Assembly: GCA_026315105.1 (NCBI GenBank)
Contig: CM048744.1
Location: forward strand, 837,258,094-837,322,093
DNA: 64,000 nt
Direction of reading: 5' to 3'
From: Locusta migratoria
Taxonomy: Eukaryota > Arthropoda > Insecta > Orthoptera > Acrididae
In this document: in pieces, positions 21,863 to 33,142 of the stretch
Numbering within the stretch: the stretch's first letter is position 1
Layout: each line of letters starts with the position of its first letter
Made by a program: the position numbers and the translations under genes
Notes under the pieces: generated by a model
Database searches by the model: none
The model's input: only the letters and a program-made list of their open reading frames with translations
Told to the model about the DNA's origin: nothing

Positions 21863-22060
21863 GCAGCGAAGTGGAGGAGCACATAGAGGCGCTATGCTAC
21901 GACGTGCGAAGCCGTTCCCCGTCGGAGGTTCGAATCCCTCCTCGGGGATGGATGTTTGTACCGTCTTTAGTATAAGGTAGCTCATAGTAGTTAGTAGGTT
22001 TAGGGACTAATGAACCCGCAGTTAAGTTTATTAAGCATAACAAACATTGGAACATTTAAC
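21863..22060 (+). mobile_element. SINE S4
   Basis: Head gcagcgaagtggagg, B box ggttcgaatccc, tail aacaaacattggaacattt. cctcagcc flanks both sides (around 21855-21862 and 22064-22072), a likely target duplication. Confidence 0.88.
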
Positions 22061-24509
22061 AGCCCTCAGCCAACTCAGCCGACTAGAAGAAAAGAAATTA
22101 AAAAAATCGTATTACGGTTGAGTTCAGGCAAACAAATAACAAGGTGATTTGCTGCAAACAGAACAAGTCGTTAAATTACCCACAGTAAGCGATGGCAGAA
22201 AATGGCAGTGATCCGACAGGAACAGTACCTGCGTAAGGGCGAGGCAACTCACAGTACAAATTCTAAACGAATTAACTATATTATAGATAGACCTTATATA
22301 AATGAAACAAATTTATGCGTTAAAGACAGCGGCTTCCTAGAAACAGAAACGGCTCAGAAAAAAAGTTCCTTTAATCAGCTGGCAGCACATTGCACACACC
22401 AGCAATTCCAAACAACAGACGCGAACCCCTGATTAGAAACGATTCAGTCAAATAGTCCCTCCGTCCTGTAGCGACCTCCACCCGGAAGTAACCACTATCT
22501 TCAACCAAGATGACAAAAATGAATTGGAGTGTGAAGAAGTTCGCACATTTCAGATCGGGCGGCGATCGGAATTAATGATCACCATGGCATTTCACTGGTG
22601 TCAAGTGTTCGAGTAGCGAATCTTGTCCTTAATCGTACTGCAATGGACCTTCCACCTTGAGCTCCACTAAGCTATTACGCGTTCTAGTGTCTCTCCTTAT
22701 GCCCTTTTTAAACGATGAACGAAAGTGAACAAGATAGATAATGGTTTACTGAAGCGTTCCTAGCGTACTAGCCCTGAACTACAAACTCGTGCAAGATCTT
22801 GTGGCAGAAGTTATCAGACAGTAATATCCGATTTTGCAAGTGACGTTATGACTGGCGATCTGTTATGTAGGAAGTCATAGTTTAACACTGGAATTGAGAA
22901 AAGAACGCTAAATGTTATTGACGGCCAGAGAAAACTTTGCTATGAATGTTTTTGGTTAACTTAGCGTGGTGAAGTGCTGGGAAGTGAAACAGCATTTCAA
23001 AACATTGACATCTATTTAAAAAAAAAATCAAACTTATGAACACAAACAATTTTTATAAGAGTATAAATAGACCTTGCTTACTTCATCCACTACGATTTGC
23101 CCGCTGACATTGTTAATACCGCCAGGCACAACTGAATTTTTTGTCCTTCATTTGGACTGACTTTTTCATTTAAAATTCTATTTAATGAAAATTGCGTCAT
23201 CAAATTACAATCTTATTCAAATAAACAATTAGCTTTATTCTTTTCTGCTACAATATTGCAAAACAAACCATTTTTCGATTTCAGATATACGACCTCGCTT
23301 TTAGGTGGACACTCAATTGAGATAAATATTTAAGTCGTCATGATACATTTGAAATTTACCGCTAAACTATAGTATAATAATAAAATAAAGATTGATAAGA
23401 CAAATTTGCGTGTTAACCGTGTAATCGTCGACTACAATATGAAAATCACGTGATGAAAATAGGTTAACTTCCGAAGTCAGCAGACGACCGTTCAATCAAA
23501 ACAATCTTCTCGAGAAAGCTTAACGTGGCGTTGACGTGAGGTGACGGTCTGGTGTCGGACAGTGTGAATGCCGCCGTTAGAAATACGTTGAGGAATACAT
23601 TCTGATCATAAACTTCGACAAAATTCAGAATATACGTAAATAGGAAGGAAAATGGCGGACTAACTGGAGCGGTGACTGCAGCAGACAGCTACTAGCTCGC
23701 ACATGCGCAATGTACCCACTAGCACCGAATTTAGAACTGGCCCTATTTCTTTACCGCTATAATTATCGCGCTTCGATACTAGCGCGATCATACTAGTGGA
23801 GCCGTTCAAATAACAGACGGCCGTCATCAAAACAACTTATCAATCTATTACAAGTTCCTTCATCGTTAAAAACTGGATTTAAGGAACCAGCAAAGCTGTG
23901 CGGAGTGCCGTGGAGCGGTGGAGGGGGGGGGGAGGGTGACAGTGGTAAGTTTGGAGAGGACAAGAAACTCAGGCACGTAGACTGAAGTAGTGACGAACAC
24001 CTAGTCCAAGGTACGAATGTGTTTCGCTATGAATGCGTCAGCTACATAGTGCTTCCATGACGCACCCGATGCAGTAAATGTCACTCTTATGCCTCTCATC
24101 TTTCCATAAAGTAACCCATAATGCAACAGTAGTATGTGATTGACTACCTTTACATGCCAAAGGAGGAATACTAAAGTAAACAAACGCACATGTTAGGAGT
24201 AACTCAATGCAGCTAACCGTCAAACTCATTGATTAGTACTCTGCAATTTATAATTTCTAGAACGAGCTAGTTGTATATGTAACACTATGCATACAAGGAG
24301 TTACAAATGAATTTGTGGTAAAACGTTGATCAGTTTGAGAGATAATGGAAAAAAATAAGGTACGTAGTTGATCAGCTACACTACGCATTACAAGGTTGAA
24401 ACCTCGCTGCCCATCACATTTGTGGGGAGCAACAACTGAATTTTGAGTGATGGAAAACTACAGAGCATCCAACAGTGAGGACTCGAACTCGGCTACAGAA
24501 GAAGAGAGG
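22061..24509. other. Longest stretch with little recognisable repeat
   Basis: About 2.4 kb without SINE, LINE or transposon signatures that I can see. A 76-residue frame at 22202-22432 has no domain. A G run lies at 23922-23933. See 23560-23745 for promoter-like motifs. If a host gene is near, its non-coding part would most likely be here. Confidence 0.4.
23560..23745. promoter_or_regulatory. Possible TATA-less promoter motifs
   Basis: aaaatggcggac near 23651 resembles a YY1 site, and cacatgcgcaatg near 23700 resembles an NRF-1 half site. Both are typical of broadly expressed animal promoters. The interval is locally richer in G+C and CpG. No exon or splice signal can be tied to it. Confidence 0.2.
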
Positions 24510-24514
24510 CCAAC

Positions 24515-25084
24515 TGCTATATCTTGCCTCAGGAGATAATAAATGAAAGGCACTGTCTGATACGAAAATTTGGTTTATTCACAAGATGAAATAATGGTAA
24601 CAAAACAAACAAACTTCTGAAACCAACAAACATCAACTAAAAGGTTTCTTCTTTAGCAATCAGGTACAAGCCAGGGAGATAACGACAGCCTTGAGAGAAC
24701 GGCCAGGGAGACGGAGCCGGACGACGTATTCCGTTTCGGGAAGTCCTGGAGGCGTGGCGTCGCTGGCAGGGACTCTTCCCTGGAGGCGTCGGTCGCGATC
24801 TCTCAACCTTGATTCTCGTAGGCGGTCGGCGGAGAACTGGCGTCGTGTCGCACTGCACCCCGCTAAATAGTCGGTGCGCAGTGATACGTGGCAGTCTCGA
24901 GCTGGTCTCACGTGACTGTGCGGAGGAAAATAGTCCCGGTTTAGTGCGCCCTCTGGCGGTGCTCGTCGCGTCCTCTGGTGACTCCGGAACCGCCGCTGTG
25001 GCACGCCTCACTGGTTTACTTGGGCTTGTATCCTGCATTGCGGGTTGTCCGCTCGTCAGGCGAACCAACCACCGGTACATAACA
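24515..25084 (-). mobile_element. Solo LTR with 5-bp target duplication
   Basis: 570 bp starting with TG and ending with CA on either strand, flanked by ccaac at 24510-24514 and 25085-25089. On the minus strand it reads tgttatgtaccggtgg at the 5' end, is GC-rich in the first 400 bp, has gaataaacc near 24567 as a likely poly(A) signal, and ends agatatagca. No internal retrotransposon region follows on either side, so two LTRs probably recombined. A 5-bp duplication fits Gypsy or BEL-Pao. The 147-residue frame in it is not a gene. Confidence 0.85.
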
Positions 25085-25108
25085 CCAACAGCTGCTGGAA
25101 ATGAGCGT

Positions 25109-25174
25109 GGCGTCTAGGTAACTACTAGAGCACCTGGATATAGACGAGCATGCACATCCGCCATTTTTGTTCCT
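25109..25174 (+). repeat. Segment repeated in inverse at 26876-26966
   Basis: gcacctggatatagacg and agcatgcacatc and gccatttttgttcc recur in inverse order 1.7 kb to the right. The right copy has ~24 extra bases in the middle. Nature unknown. Confidence 0.6.
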
Positions 25175-25179
25175 TCGCG

Positions 25180-26190
25180 TTGACGCGAGATGGGAACATA
25201 GGGCAATCAGCATACTTTCAGCATAGTAGCGGTCCAGCTTCGAATTTCTCTTATTGATCAGAAAATGCTTTCATTCTTCGTAGACAATGAAAGCCGTAAA
25301 GTATTTACAATAAACTGCCATCGTGAGAAATACACACCAATAAGGACGTCAAAACTATGCGAAGTAGATTAAATCATTTGCAATTACGCACGATTTCAAA
25401 ACATTATAAACGGCAGGTTTCAACATTTGTTTTTTTAGCGAAGGATCCGACGCAACAACTTCTATTACCGACTTTTATTTATACATATATTGGCGATAAC
25501 AAACAGTATCAACATATACACTAAAACTATATTACTTACTTTTAAAGGTGTAAACTGCTTTTACTTATTGTAATGGCTCATACGGCTCGTAAACCACGTT
25601 CGAAACTACGGCTATGTTAAAATGGACGAACTGCTGTGAGTCTACGTCATAGCTATGTTCTAGTTTACTGACGAAGTGGACTACCTCAAAACTGGACCTT
25701 TCCTATTCTCCTATTGGAGGCAATCGGTTTTTATTGACTTATGTAGGTGTCTTTGCTGTAAGTCGTAACTGAAAACGGTTTTAAACATGTACGTTGTTTC
25801 GTATTAACTTATTAAAAGAACTAATTTTTACTTTCAAATTGAAGACAACCAATTGAAAAAATAGAGAGAATGGTTGATAGCGATTGAATTTGACAGTAAT
25901 AACAACTGTTTCCAGTGATCCCTTTCTCTCTTATTCATAAATCTTATTGCATCCTATTATTGCATGCTATGGTAATGTACTGCCATGGCTTGTGCATTGA
26001 AGAAGCATTTTATATGAATTTTGAAAAATATCACGTTAAAAAAGCACATTGTATTCTGATAAAATTTATCACATCACATTCATAAACGTAAGAGTTATCG
26101 TGAAGCTATGTGCATCTGACATCCAATAAAACTGAGTTGTCCAATGCGAAAAAGTTACTCCGGATACACACACAGATATGCAAATTCATA
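25180..26190. other. No gene seen
   Basis: AT-rich, no recognised repeat. Confidence 0.4.
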
Positions 26191-26760
26191 TACAGGGTGT
26201 CCCAGCTATCTTGTTCACCCAAAATATCTCTGGAACAATAACAGCTACTGGAAAACGACTTTCACCAGTATCAATGTACGGCTGGGGCCCATGAATGTAC
26301 ATATTTGGATACATTCTAAAACGCAAGCAAATGTGTTTCTAAACATAAACTTATGTTTTTTTAAGATATTGCGACGCGAAGTTGACGCTTGAAATACGCA
26401 AAACGCGCGGCTAGAGCACGTCCTGAGCAGCATGGGGTTTTCGCCTGAGTCTCGGGACGTGCGCTAGCCGCGCGTTTCGCGTATTTCAAGCGTCAACTTC
26501 GCGTCGCAATATCTCGGGATGTAATTGGAATATTGCGATGCAATCAACGCCATTGTTTGTGATTTGTCATGCTATGGATTGCTGAAGAAAAAATATAGGG
26601 TGTCCATACAAAAAACATAAGTTTGTGTTAAAAACACATTTACTTTCGTTTTAGAATGTTTCCAAATATGTACATTCATGGGCCCCAGCCGTACATTGAT
26701 ACCGGTGAAAGTCGTTTTCCAATAGCTGTTATTGTTCCAGAATTATTTTGGATTTTTCAA
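26191..26760. mobile_element. Nested palindromic non-autonomous element
   Basis: Outer arms pair 26216-26350 with about 26612-26755 (ggaacaataacagct, tatcaatgtacggctgg, atgtacatatttgga). Inside, a second near-perfect palindrome of ~62-bp arms pairs 26366-26428 with about 26452-26515 around a 22-bp loop. The left end is cagggtgtcccagc; the right end lacks that terminal piece. agggtgtcc also occurs at 26599. It resembles a mariner-type MITE, but encodes nothing. Confidence 0.8.
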
Positions 26761-26875
26761 GCTGTATTAAAATAATTTATTATGACCAAACTAATTTTAA
26801 ATCAAAATATTCGTCTTCTTGAAATATGTATTATAAGTGAAGCAAGCCTTTGAGAAGCTTGCGCTGTCACCGCTG

Positions 26876-26966
26876 GGAACAAAAATGGCGGCGGAAGATG
26901 CTGCTACTGCAGAAGTTGATGTGCATGCCCGTCTATATACAGGTGCCCTAGTGACTACTAAGCACA
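26876..26966 (-). repeat. Inverse partner of 25109-25174
   Basis: ggaacaaaaatggcgg, gatgtgcatgcccgtc, tatatacaggtgcc. See 25109-25174. Confidence 0.6.
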
Positions 26967-27588
26967 CATACAGCACAGCAGGACGCCGAGAAAACCTGAG
27001 AGAGGTGTCTGGGTAAGTTGTCCGGACATTCTATACGCCGGGCGGAGCTGTAGTTGTTAGGAGCAGTTCTCGAGTAAACGTGTGCCCCAACGGAGGTGGG
27101 CGTGCTGCAGCGATAACAAGCGCCGGCGACTGGCTTGTTAGCATGAATATCGCCGGCTTCACCTGGCAGAGTGGCTGAGCTGGGCCAGGTAGGGCTGTTA
27201 GCGGGACTACTCAGTCACTCCTGCCGGCAACTTCAACGGCCGCCTAACGACCGGCCACGCCTCGCTAGCGGCGCACGGCTCTAAACCAGCCATCCAGCCA
27301 GGGCAACTGCCGCACACCGCATATTCAAGTTACCCTCCATTCCCAATGACATACACATAAATCTTCTGCAAGTCACATTCAACTACGTGGCACAGGGTTC
27401 ACCGAACGACTTTTATGATACTTCTGTACCGTTCCATTCTCCAATAGCGCGCGGCAAAACAGTATCAACTGAACCTTAGTTTTCGATCTGATTTATTTTA
27501 TTGCGATCATCACGTCTCCCTATGTAAGTGGATGCTATCAAAATATGTTCACATTCAGAAAAGAAAGTTGCTGAAAGAAATTACGGAC
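26967..27588. other. GC-richer spacer, no gene recognised
   Basis: 27020-27320 is GC-rich with ggccg-rich blocks. No frame with a domain was seen. Confidence 0.4.
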
Positions 27589-27598
27589 GTAAATTTCG

Positions 27599-27803
27599 CG
27601 CCGCGGTGGAGTAGCCGAGCGGTCTAAGCGTCTCGCTGCGGAGCGCGCGGTTGCTCGCCGTGGAGGTTCGAGTCCTCCCTGGGGCGTGGGTGTGTGTGTT
27701 GTCCTTAGGTTAGTTTACCTAGGTTTAAGTAGTTTGTAAGCTACGGGCTGATGACCACGCAGTTGGGTCCGATAGATTTACAAACATTTGAACATTTTTT
27801 TTG
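27599..27803 (+). mobile_element. SINE S2 with target duplication
   Basis: gtaaatttcg at 27589-27598 and 27804-27813. Head gagtagccgagcgg, B box ggttcgagtcctcc, body aagctacgggctgatgacc, tail acatttgaacattttt. Confidence 0.95.
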
Positions 27804-27837
27804 GTAAATTTCGCCGCAACGAATAACTCCTTGACTA

Positions 27838-27997
27838 CCGCGGTGGCGCGCCAGTCACAGTCTGCAAGGCCGCTACCGTCGGTGGTTCGAATCACCTCTC
27901 CGGCATGGATATTTGTGCCGTCCTTAGTGTTAGCCAGTTCATAAGTAGTTTGTAAGTTTAGCGACTGATGACCTCGCAGTTAAACAAACATTTGAAC
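27838..27997 (+). mobile_element. SINE S1, internally deleted
   Basis: Lacks ~28 bp of the head (ccgcggtggc directly joined to gcgccagtcac). aactcctt flanks at ~27823-27830 and right after the tail at ~27997, a likely duplication. Confidence 0.85.
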
Positions 27998-28568
27998 AAC
28001 TCCTTTCTCTTAATGATTTCCACGCTAACTCGTCCACCGTGACATTCTATCACCTATGTGGAGATAATACAAAAGGAACTGCCCTTCTGTGAACGTTATC
28101 TAAATCTTCCGTCATTCCCACCTGGTGTGGATCCCACAATGCGCAGCAATACTCCAAACTGGGACGCACAAATTTAGTGTAGGCAGTTTCTTTAGTAGAA
28201 CTCTTGAATCTTCTAAGTGTACTGTCAGTGAAACGTAGTTTTCGTTCGCCTTATCTGCAATATGTTGTATGTCTTCTTTCCAATTTAAGTTGTTCGTAAT
28301 TGTTGCTCGTAGGTATTTAGTTCAATTTACGGCCTGTAGATTTGACTGAACTTTCATGTAACTGAAGTTTAATGGATTTCTTTTTGCGCTGATATGTATG
28401 ACTTCACACTTATCATTATTTACAGTCAACTGCCAAAATGTGCACCATGCATGTATCATGTCAAAGTCATTTAGCAGTTCCTTGTAGTCTTCTGGTTAAT
28501 TTACGTACCGATAAATGACAGCATCATTCACGAACAATCTAAGAGAGCTACTAAGATTATCTCCTAAA

Positions 28569-28835
28569 TCATTCATAAAGGAACAGTAGAGACCCTATAA
28601 CACCTCCCTGGGGAACGCCAGATATCATTTCTGGTTTACTCGATGACTTTCCGTTAATTACAACATCCTGTCTCCTTTCCGACAGGAAATCACGAATCCA
28701 ATCCCGCAACTGTGGCGATATTCCATAAGCACACAGTATGATTATAAGACGCTCATGAGTTACAGTGACGAAAGACTTCCGGAAATCTAGAAATACGGAA
28801 TCTATTTGACATCCGTTGTTGACAGCGCTCATCAA
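28569..28835 (-). pseudogene. CR1-like reverse transcriptase core
   Basis: 88 open residues: QIDSVFLDFRKSFVTVTHERL (usual K-A-F-D changed to K-S-F-V, so the catalytic Asp is lost), YGISPQLRDWIRDFLSERRQDVVINGKSS, ISGVPQGGVIGSLLF. It is part of the LINE at 28010-31945. Confidence 0.85.
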
Positions 28836-29131
28836 GTGAGCAAAGATCTAGCTGTGTTTCACAAGAGAAATACTTTCTGAATCCATGTTAAGTATGGGTG
28901 AATAGTTCTTTCTGTTCGAGGTAGTTCATAATATTTGAGGAAAGGGTATATTCTAAAATGCTGCTGCAAACCGACGTCAATGATATGGGCCCTATTCCTT
29001 GGGGATCACTTCCATTGACTTTCTTGAATATTGGAGTGACCTGTGCAAGTTTACAGCCTTTGGGTGTGGATCTTTCGCCGAGCCTGCGGTTGTGTACGGT
29101 AGCTAGGTAAGGAGCTATTGCATCAGCATAC

Positions 29132-29396
29132 AGGTTGGGCCCGGTAGTCTGCCGGACGTCATGGCTCAGCGCGCACGGCCAGAAGGCTTAATGCACTCTG
29201 TAATAAAAAAAGCTGAGCCAAGAACAGGTCGAACCACAACGAACAAACACGATCAGCGACCGCAAGGAACAGAACTACTGATAGAGCAGGTCCCCTTCCC
29301 TCGTTGGATAACTGGGGAAGTCTAGGGACACGCGAGTCTCCGAAGTGGCTCCAATTGAAAGACTTGCGCCAGGCCAATGAGTCACACGAAATTATT
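29132..29396 (+). mobile_element. SINE-B-type insert in the CR1-like LINE
   Basis: 265 bp between imperfect duplications atcagcatac (29122-29131) and ataagcatac (29397-29406). It contains catggctcagcgcgc, ctctgtaataaaaa, agctgagccaagaac, cgatcagcgaccgc. The same core occurs in inverse at 33330-33480. The downstream ~120 bp (29276-29396) are not in that copy. Confidence 0.8.
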
Positions 29397-29431
29397 ATAA
29401 GCATACTCAAAGGAACCTAATTGGTATACAA

Positions 29432-29808
29432 CACAAGGACTGCAGTGCAGAAGGCCAGCCCAGTGCCAGGGGCACGCCCTTCGGAATTAGTTCGGGGGGC
29501 ACAGGCCAACCAGTAGGTTTGTACATTACTGGCACATCTGTGAGCACTGCAGGGGAGGACACAAAATAAGACACTAATCGTAGCAGTAGCGACTTCCACA
29601 TGAAACACAACATGCCAACGCACCCTGCATGACACAGCACATGCGGCAGACACAACAGCAAAAACAAAACATATCATGTAGCTCAGTAGAAACATTGGAA
29701 GTAGCATAAAAAGCACAAAAATGTAGTAGCATAAGAAGACCCATTTATGTATAGGTATTGGGTTATTGTATAATTAAAAGAATAAAAGAAGTTGTACCAA
29801 TAAAAAAC
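29432..29808 (+). mobile_element. 377-bp retro-insert of unknown family
   Basis: Flanked by a perfect 12-bp duplication attggtatacaa (29420-29431, 29809-29820). The 5' part is GC-rich (cagtgccaggggcac, ttcggggggcacagg) and the 3' end is A-rich (ccaataaaaaac). No tRNA-like head, LINE motif or other copy was seen. Could be an unknown SINE or a processed RNA copy. Confidence 0.8.
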
Positions 29809-30219
29809 ATTGGTATACAATCTGGACCTACAGACTTGCTTTTGATAAGTGATTTAAGTTGCTTTAATACTCCATGGGTTGCTTAAACTCCGGGTGATCA
29901 AAAAGTCAGTATACATTTGAAAACTTAATAAATCACGAATAATGTAGTTAGAGAGGTAAAAATTGACACACATGCTTGGAATGACATGGGGTTATATTAG
30001 AACAAAAATGTTCAACAAATTTCCGACAGATGGCGCTTCATCTGATTAGAAAAGCAATAATTAGCATAAAAAATGAAGACAAAGCAAAGATGATGTTCGT
30101 TAAAGGAAATTCACAATATGTTCACCATCATTCCTCAAAAATAGCTGCAGTCGAAGAATAATGTTGTGAACAGGACTGTAAAGCATGTCCGGAGTTATGG
30201 TAGGTCATTGGAGTCGGAT

Positions 30220-31223
30220 GTTGTCTTTCAGCATCCCTAGAGACATCGGTCGATCACGATACACTTGCGACTTCAGGTACCCCCAAAGCCAATAATCGCA
30301 CGGACTGAGACCTGGGAGGCCAAGCATGACGAAAGTGGCGGCTGAGCACACGATCATCAACAAACGACGCGCGCAAGAGATGTTTCACGCGTCTAGCAAT
30401 ATGGGGTGGAGCGCCATCCTGCATAAAAATCGTACGTTCCAGCAGGTGTTTATCAGACAGACTGGGGATGATGCGATTCTGTAACATATCGGCGTACCTC
30501 TCACCTGTCACGGTAGCAGTTACAAAACCAGAATCACGCAATGTTCTTCGAAGAATAAAGGCCCGATATCGATAGATGTGGTAAATACAACTCATACCGT
30601 GACTTTCTCGTCGTGCAATGGAGTTTCCACGACAGTTCTAGAATTCTCGGTAGCCCAATTTCTGCAGTTGTGGGCGTTGTAAGGCCCTCGGAGCGTGAAA
30701 TGAATTTCGTAGGTCCACAACACGTTACTCAACCAAACGTCATCTTCCGCCATCTTTTGAAATGACCACACCGCAAATGCACTCTCCTTCACTAAATCGC
30801 TGGGTAACAGTTCATGATGCCGATGGATGTTGTAAGGATAGCATCGGAGGGTACGCCTAAGTGCCAACCAAACAGTAGTGTATGGAATGCCGGTGCGACG
30901 TGCGACTGCACGAGCGCTGACTTCCCGTGCATAGAGGAACCCGCCACAGTCTCCATTTCTTCCTGAAATGTCTCAGCACAATTACGCCTTGTGCTCACGG
31001 GGTCTATCGTCTAAATATCCATGACTTCGATCTTCCAAATCATTCTCGCCACAGCTGCATTTATCAACAGACCTTTTCCCGTTGGAATCCCCTTCCTATG
31101 GCGATAGGATCGTAACGCTGAACTAGCACATTCCCCATTCTGATAATACAGCTTCACTAAAATCGCCTTTTCAGGTAACGTCACCATGCTGCGACCGCTG
31201 GTGCATCTGACTCTCTCTCTCAT
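30220..31223 (-). pseudogene. Mariner/Tc1-type transposase, broken
   Basis: N-terminal helix-turn-helix region TLPEKAILVKLYYQNGE (31180-31011), a middle with ALRRTLRCYPYNIHRHHELLP, then LWTYEIHFTLRG, where the family's first catalytic Asp is Tyr. FMQDGAPPHIARR keeps the second Asp. Near 30290 AWPPRSQSVRLLALG replaces the expected SPDLSPCD context through a frameshift. At least three frames are needed to read it. It would have cut and pasted its own element. Confidence 0.87.
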
Positions 31224-31306
31224 TACAGCTCCTTTTACACACGATTTTCATGTGCAGTCACTGACGTTTTGCTGTCCAGCGCCATCTGTCGGACATTTTT
31301 GGAACT

Positions 31307-31307
<1 letters not shown>

Positions 31308-31346
<39 letters not shown>
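31308..31346. repeat. (TTG)n microsatellite
   Basis: About 13 TTG units inside the right part of the mariner at 29890-31456; the left end has a single aacaaaaa-type stretch at the same place. Confidence 0.95.
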
Positions 31347-32035
31347 AATAAAACCCCATGTCATTCCAATCATGTGTGTCAATTTTTACCTCTCTATCTA
31401 CATTATTTCGTGATTTATTAAGTTTTCAAATTTATACAGACTTTTTGATCACCCGGTACTTCTAAATTACGCATATTGGCAGCTATTATTGATTTGACTC
31501 TAAAGTGTTTTCTTCGTCTTCTCTGGAGAAGAAGTTCGGAAAGCTGTATTTAGCTATTCTGCTTTAGCAGTAGTAATCAGCAGCAGCACCATTCCTAGAG
31601 CGTAATGACGTTATTGATTGTCTTTTGCCGCTAGTATACTGTACACACCAGAACGTCTTAGGATTTTCTATCAAATTACACGACAGTGTTTCGTTGTGGT
31701 AACTATTATATGCTTCTGCCATTGGAGTTCGAGCTAAATTTTGATTTTGAATGAAAGATTGCCGATGTTGTGAATTATGTGTCTGTATAAATTTGACATT
31801 CTTTTTCTGTGCTTTTGCGAGAGTGATCTAATCTGTCTTGTGTACCACGGTGTGTCAGTCCTCCCTTTTGACAATTTGTATGTTTTAAATCTGTCAATAG
31901 CTGTCGATATTATTTCTTTGTACGTAAGCCACATATGATCTAATCATTTAAATGTTGTAATATCCAGCTAAGGTCGCTCATTAAAATTTCCACTCATTTA
32001 CTCTTTTCTACGGATCTTGCCGCCATCATCAGAAT

Positions 32036-32396
32036 TGTGTCACTGCAGCAGGCACCTTTCACTGATGAACCTTGGCTTCACCTATCTGGCTACATTAATT
32101 CTAAAAATTCACCTTTATGGTCATCCGAAAATCCACCTGCCTTAAGAGAAACTCCTTTGCACGCAGAGAAAATCTGGGTGTGGATTGAAATTACACGAGC
32201 GCGAATCTATTGTTCCCAGGTAATTTATCCATTTATTGCGATGCTGAATGAAAATGAGATGAATCATTTATTATTCCAGCAAGAATACAACTCATGCAGC
32301 ACACCAATCCCTACGTCATTTAGATGAAATCTTTGGAGACAAAATAATTACAAAATGTCGCTTGCCCTTCGCTCACCGGATTTGTCTCCTCCAGAC
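32036..32396 (+). pseudogene. Mariner-like transposase fragment
   Basis: FTDEPWLHLSGYINSKNSPLWSS, LHAEKIWVW, LLFQQEYNS (second Asp changed to Glu and context lost), then after a stop RSPDLSPPD. It ends exactly where the LTR-like element starts at 32397, so the rest was probably displaced. Different family from those at 15640 and 29890. Confidence 0.8.
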
Positions 32397-33142
32397 TGTG
32401 ACATTACAGATACAAGGGGAAGCTGATTGTTTCCACGCGAAAGGCGGGTTTTGTCACGCTGTTGGATTCCGCAGTCGGCCAGCTAATAGTTTGGACCTAG
32501 TGAATGGAATACAGGTAGTTAGAATTTTACTAATCTGATCGGAAAACGGAAATGGTCTTGGCTGAGCGAAGGCGGCTCTCCCAGATTGCAACTGAAATAC
32601 GATATACGGCAAATATAATTATATGAATGGATTCATGAGACTTCGGACAATCAAACGCCGTGATTACAATTTCAATACCCCTTACAGATAAAAAGCTGAC
32701 CAATTTCAGTACTATAATAAAGTATTATAAGACTTATATTTACCATTGTTCATATGTAGTGTTTATCGGTAGCAATTTAAGAAGCAAGTGGGCAGCATTT
32801 CACCACGCTACCTATCTTAAAAGACATACCACCTTATTTATTTAATAAACTTTAGTTTACTCTCTTGTTCTGCTTTCCGTTGAGGTAGTAATATTCTTGT
32901 CTGAGAACATAGATTCCACCGTAGAAACACAAAACATAAACCCCACAAAGCGAATTATATTTATATATGTATTTTATTATATTTAATATTAGTAACGTTC
33001 CGCCGCGGTGGAGTAGCCGAGCGGTCTAAAGCGTCTCGCTGCGGAGCGCGCGGTTGCTCGCCGTGGAGGTTCGAGTCCTCCCTGGGGCATGGGTGTGGGT
33101 GTTTGTCCTTAGGTTAGTTTACGTAGGTTTAAGTAGTTTGCA

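Larger units (their letters stand above)
29890..31456 (-). mobile_element. Mariner/Tc1-superfamily transposon (inactive)
   Basis: Terminal inverted repeats of at least 90 bp: ccgggtgatcaaaaag at 29890 and its inverse ending at 31456; the pairing continues through ttgaaaacttaataaa and gtaaaaattgacacaca. It interrupts the LINE at 28010-31945. No clear TA duplication is visible, so the exact border may be off by a base or two. Confidence 0.9.
28010..31945 (-). mobile_element. CR1-like LINE split by three later insertions
   Basis: Read right to left. 31940-31457 codes for the linker before the reverse transcriptase (PWYTRQIRSLSQKHRKRM, NPKTFW-like, FRTSSPE). 29889-29821 has LKQLKSLIKSKSVGPDCIP. 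29131-28840 has APYLATVHNRRLGERS, GIGPISLTSV and QKELFTHT. 28835-28569 has the FLDFRKSF and SGVPQGGVIGSLLF motifs. 28560-28010 is the degraded thumb and tail. Removing the mariner (29890-31456), the retro-insert (29432-29808) and the SINE-like insert (29132-29396) restores one continuous order. Stops and shifts are frequent; YADD-type residues are mutated (FVND). Confidence 0.87.

Noticed and set aside
24637..25080. 147-residue basic protein on the minus strand
   Set aside because: It lies wholly in the solo LTR and reflects its GC-rich composition.
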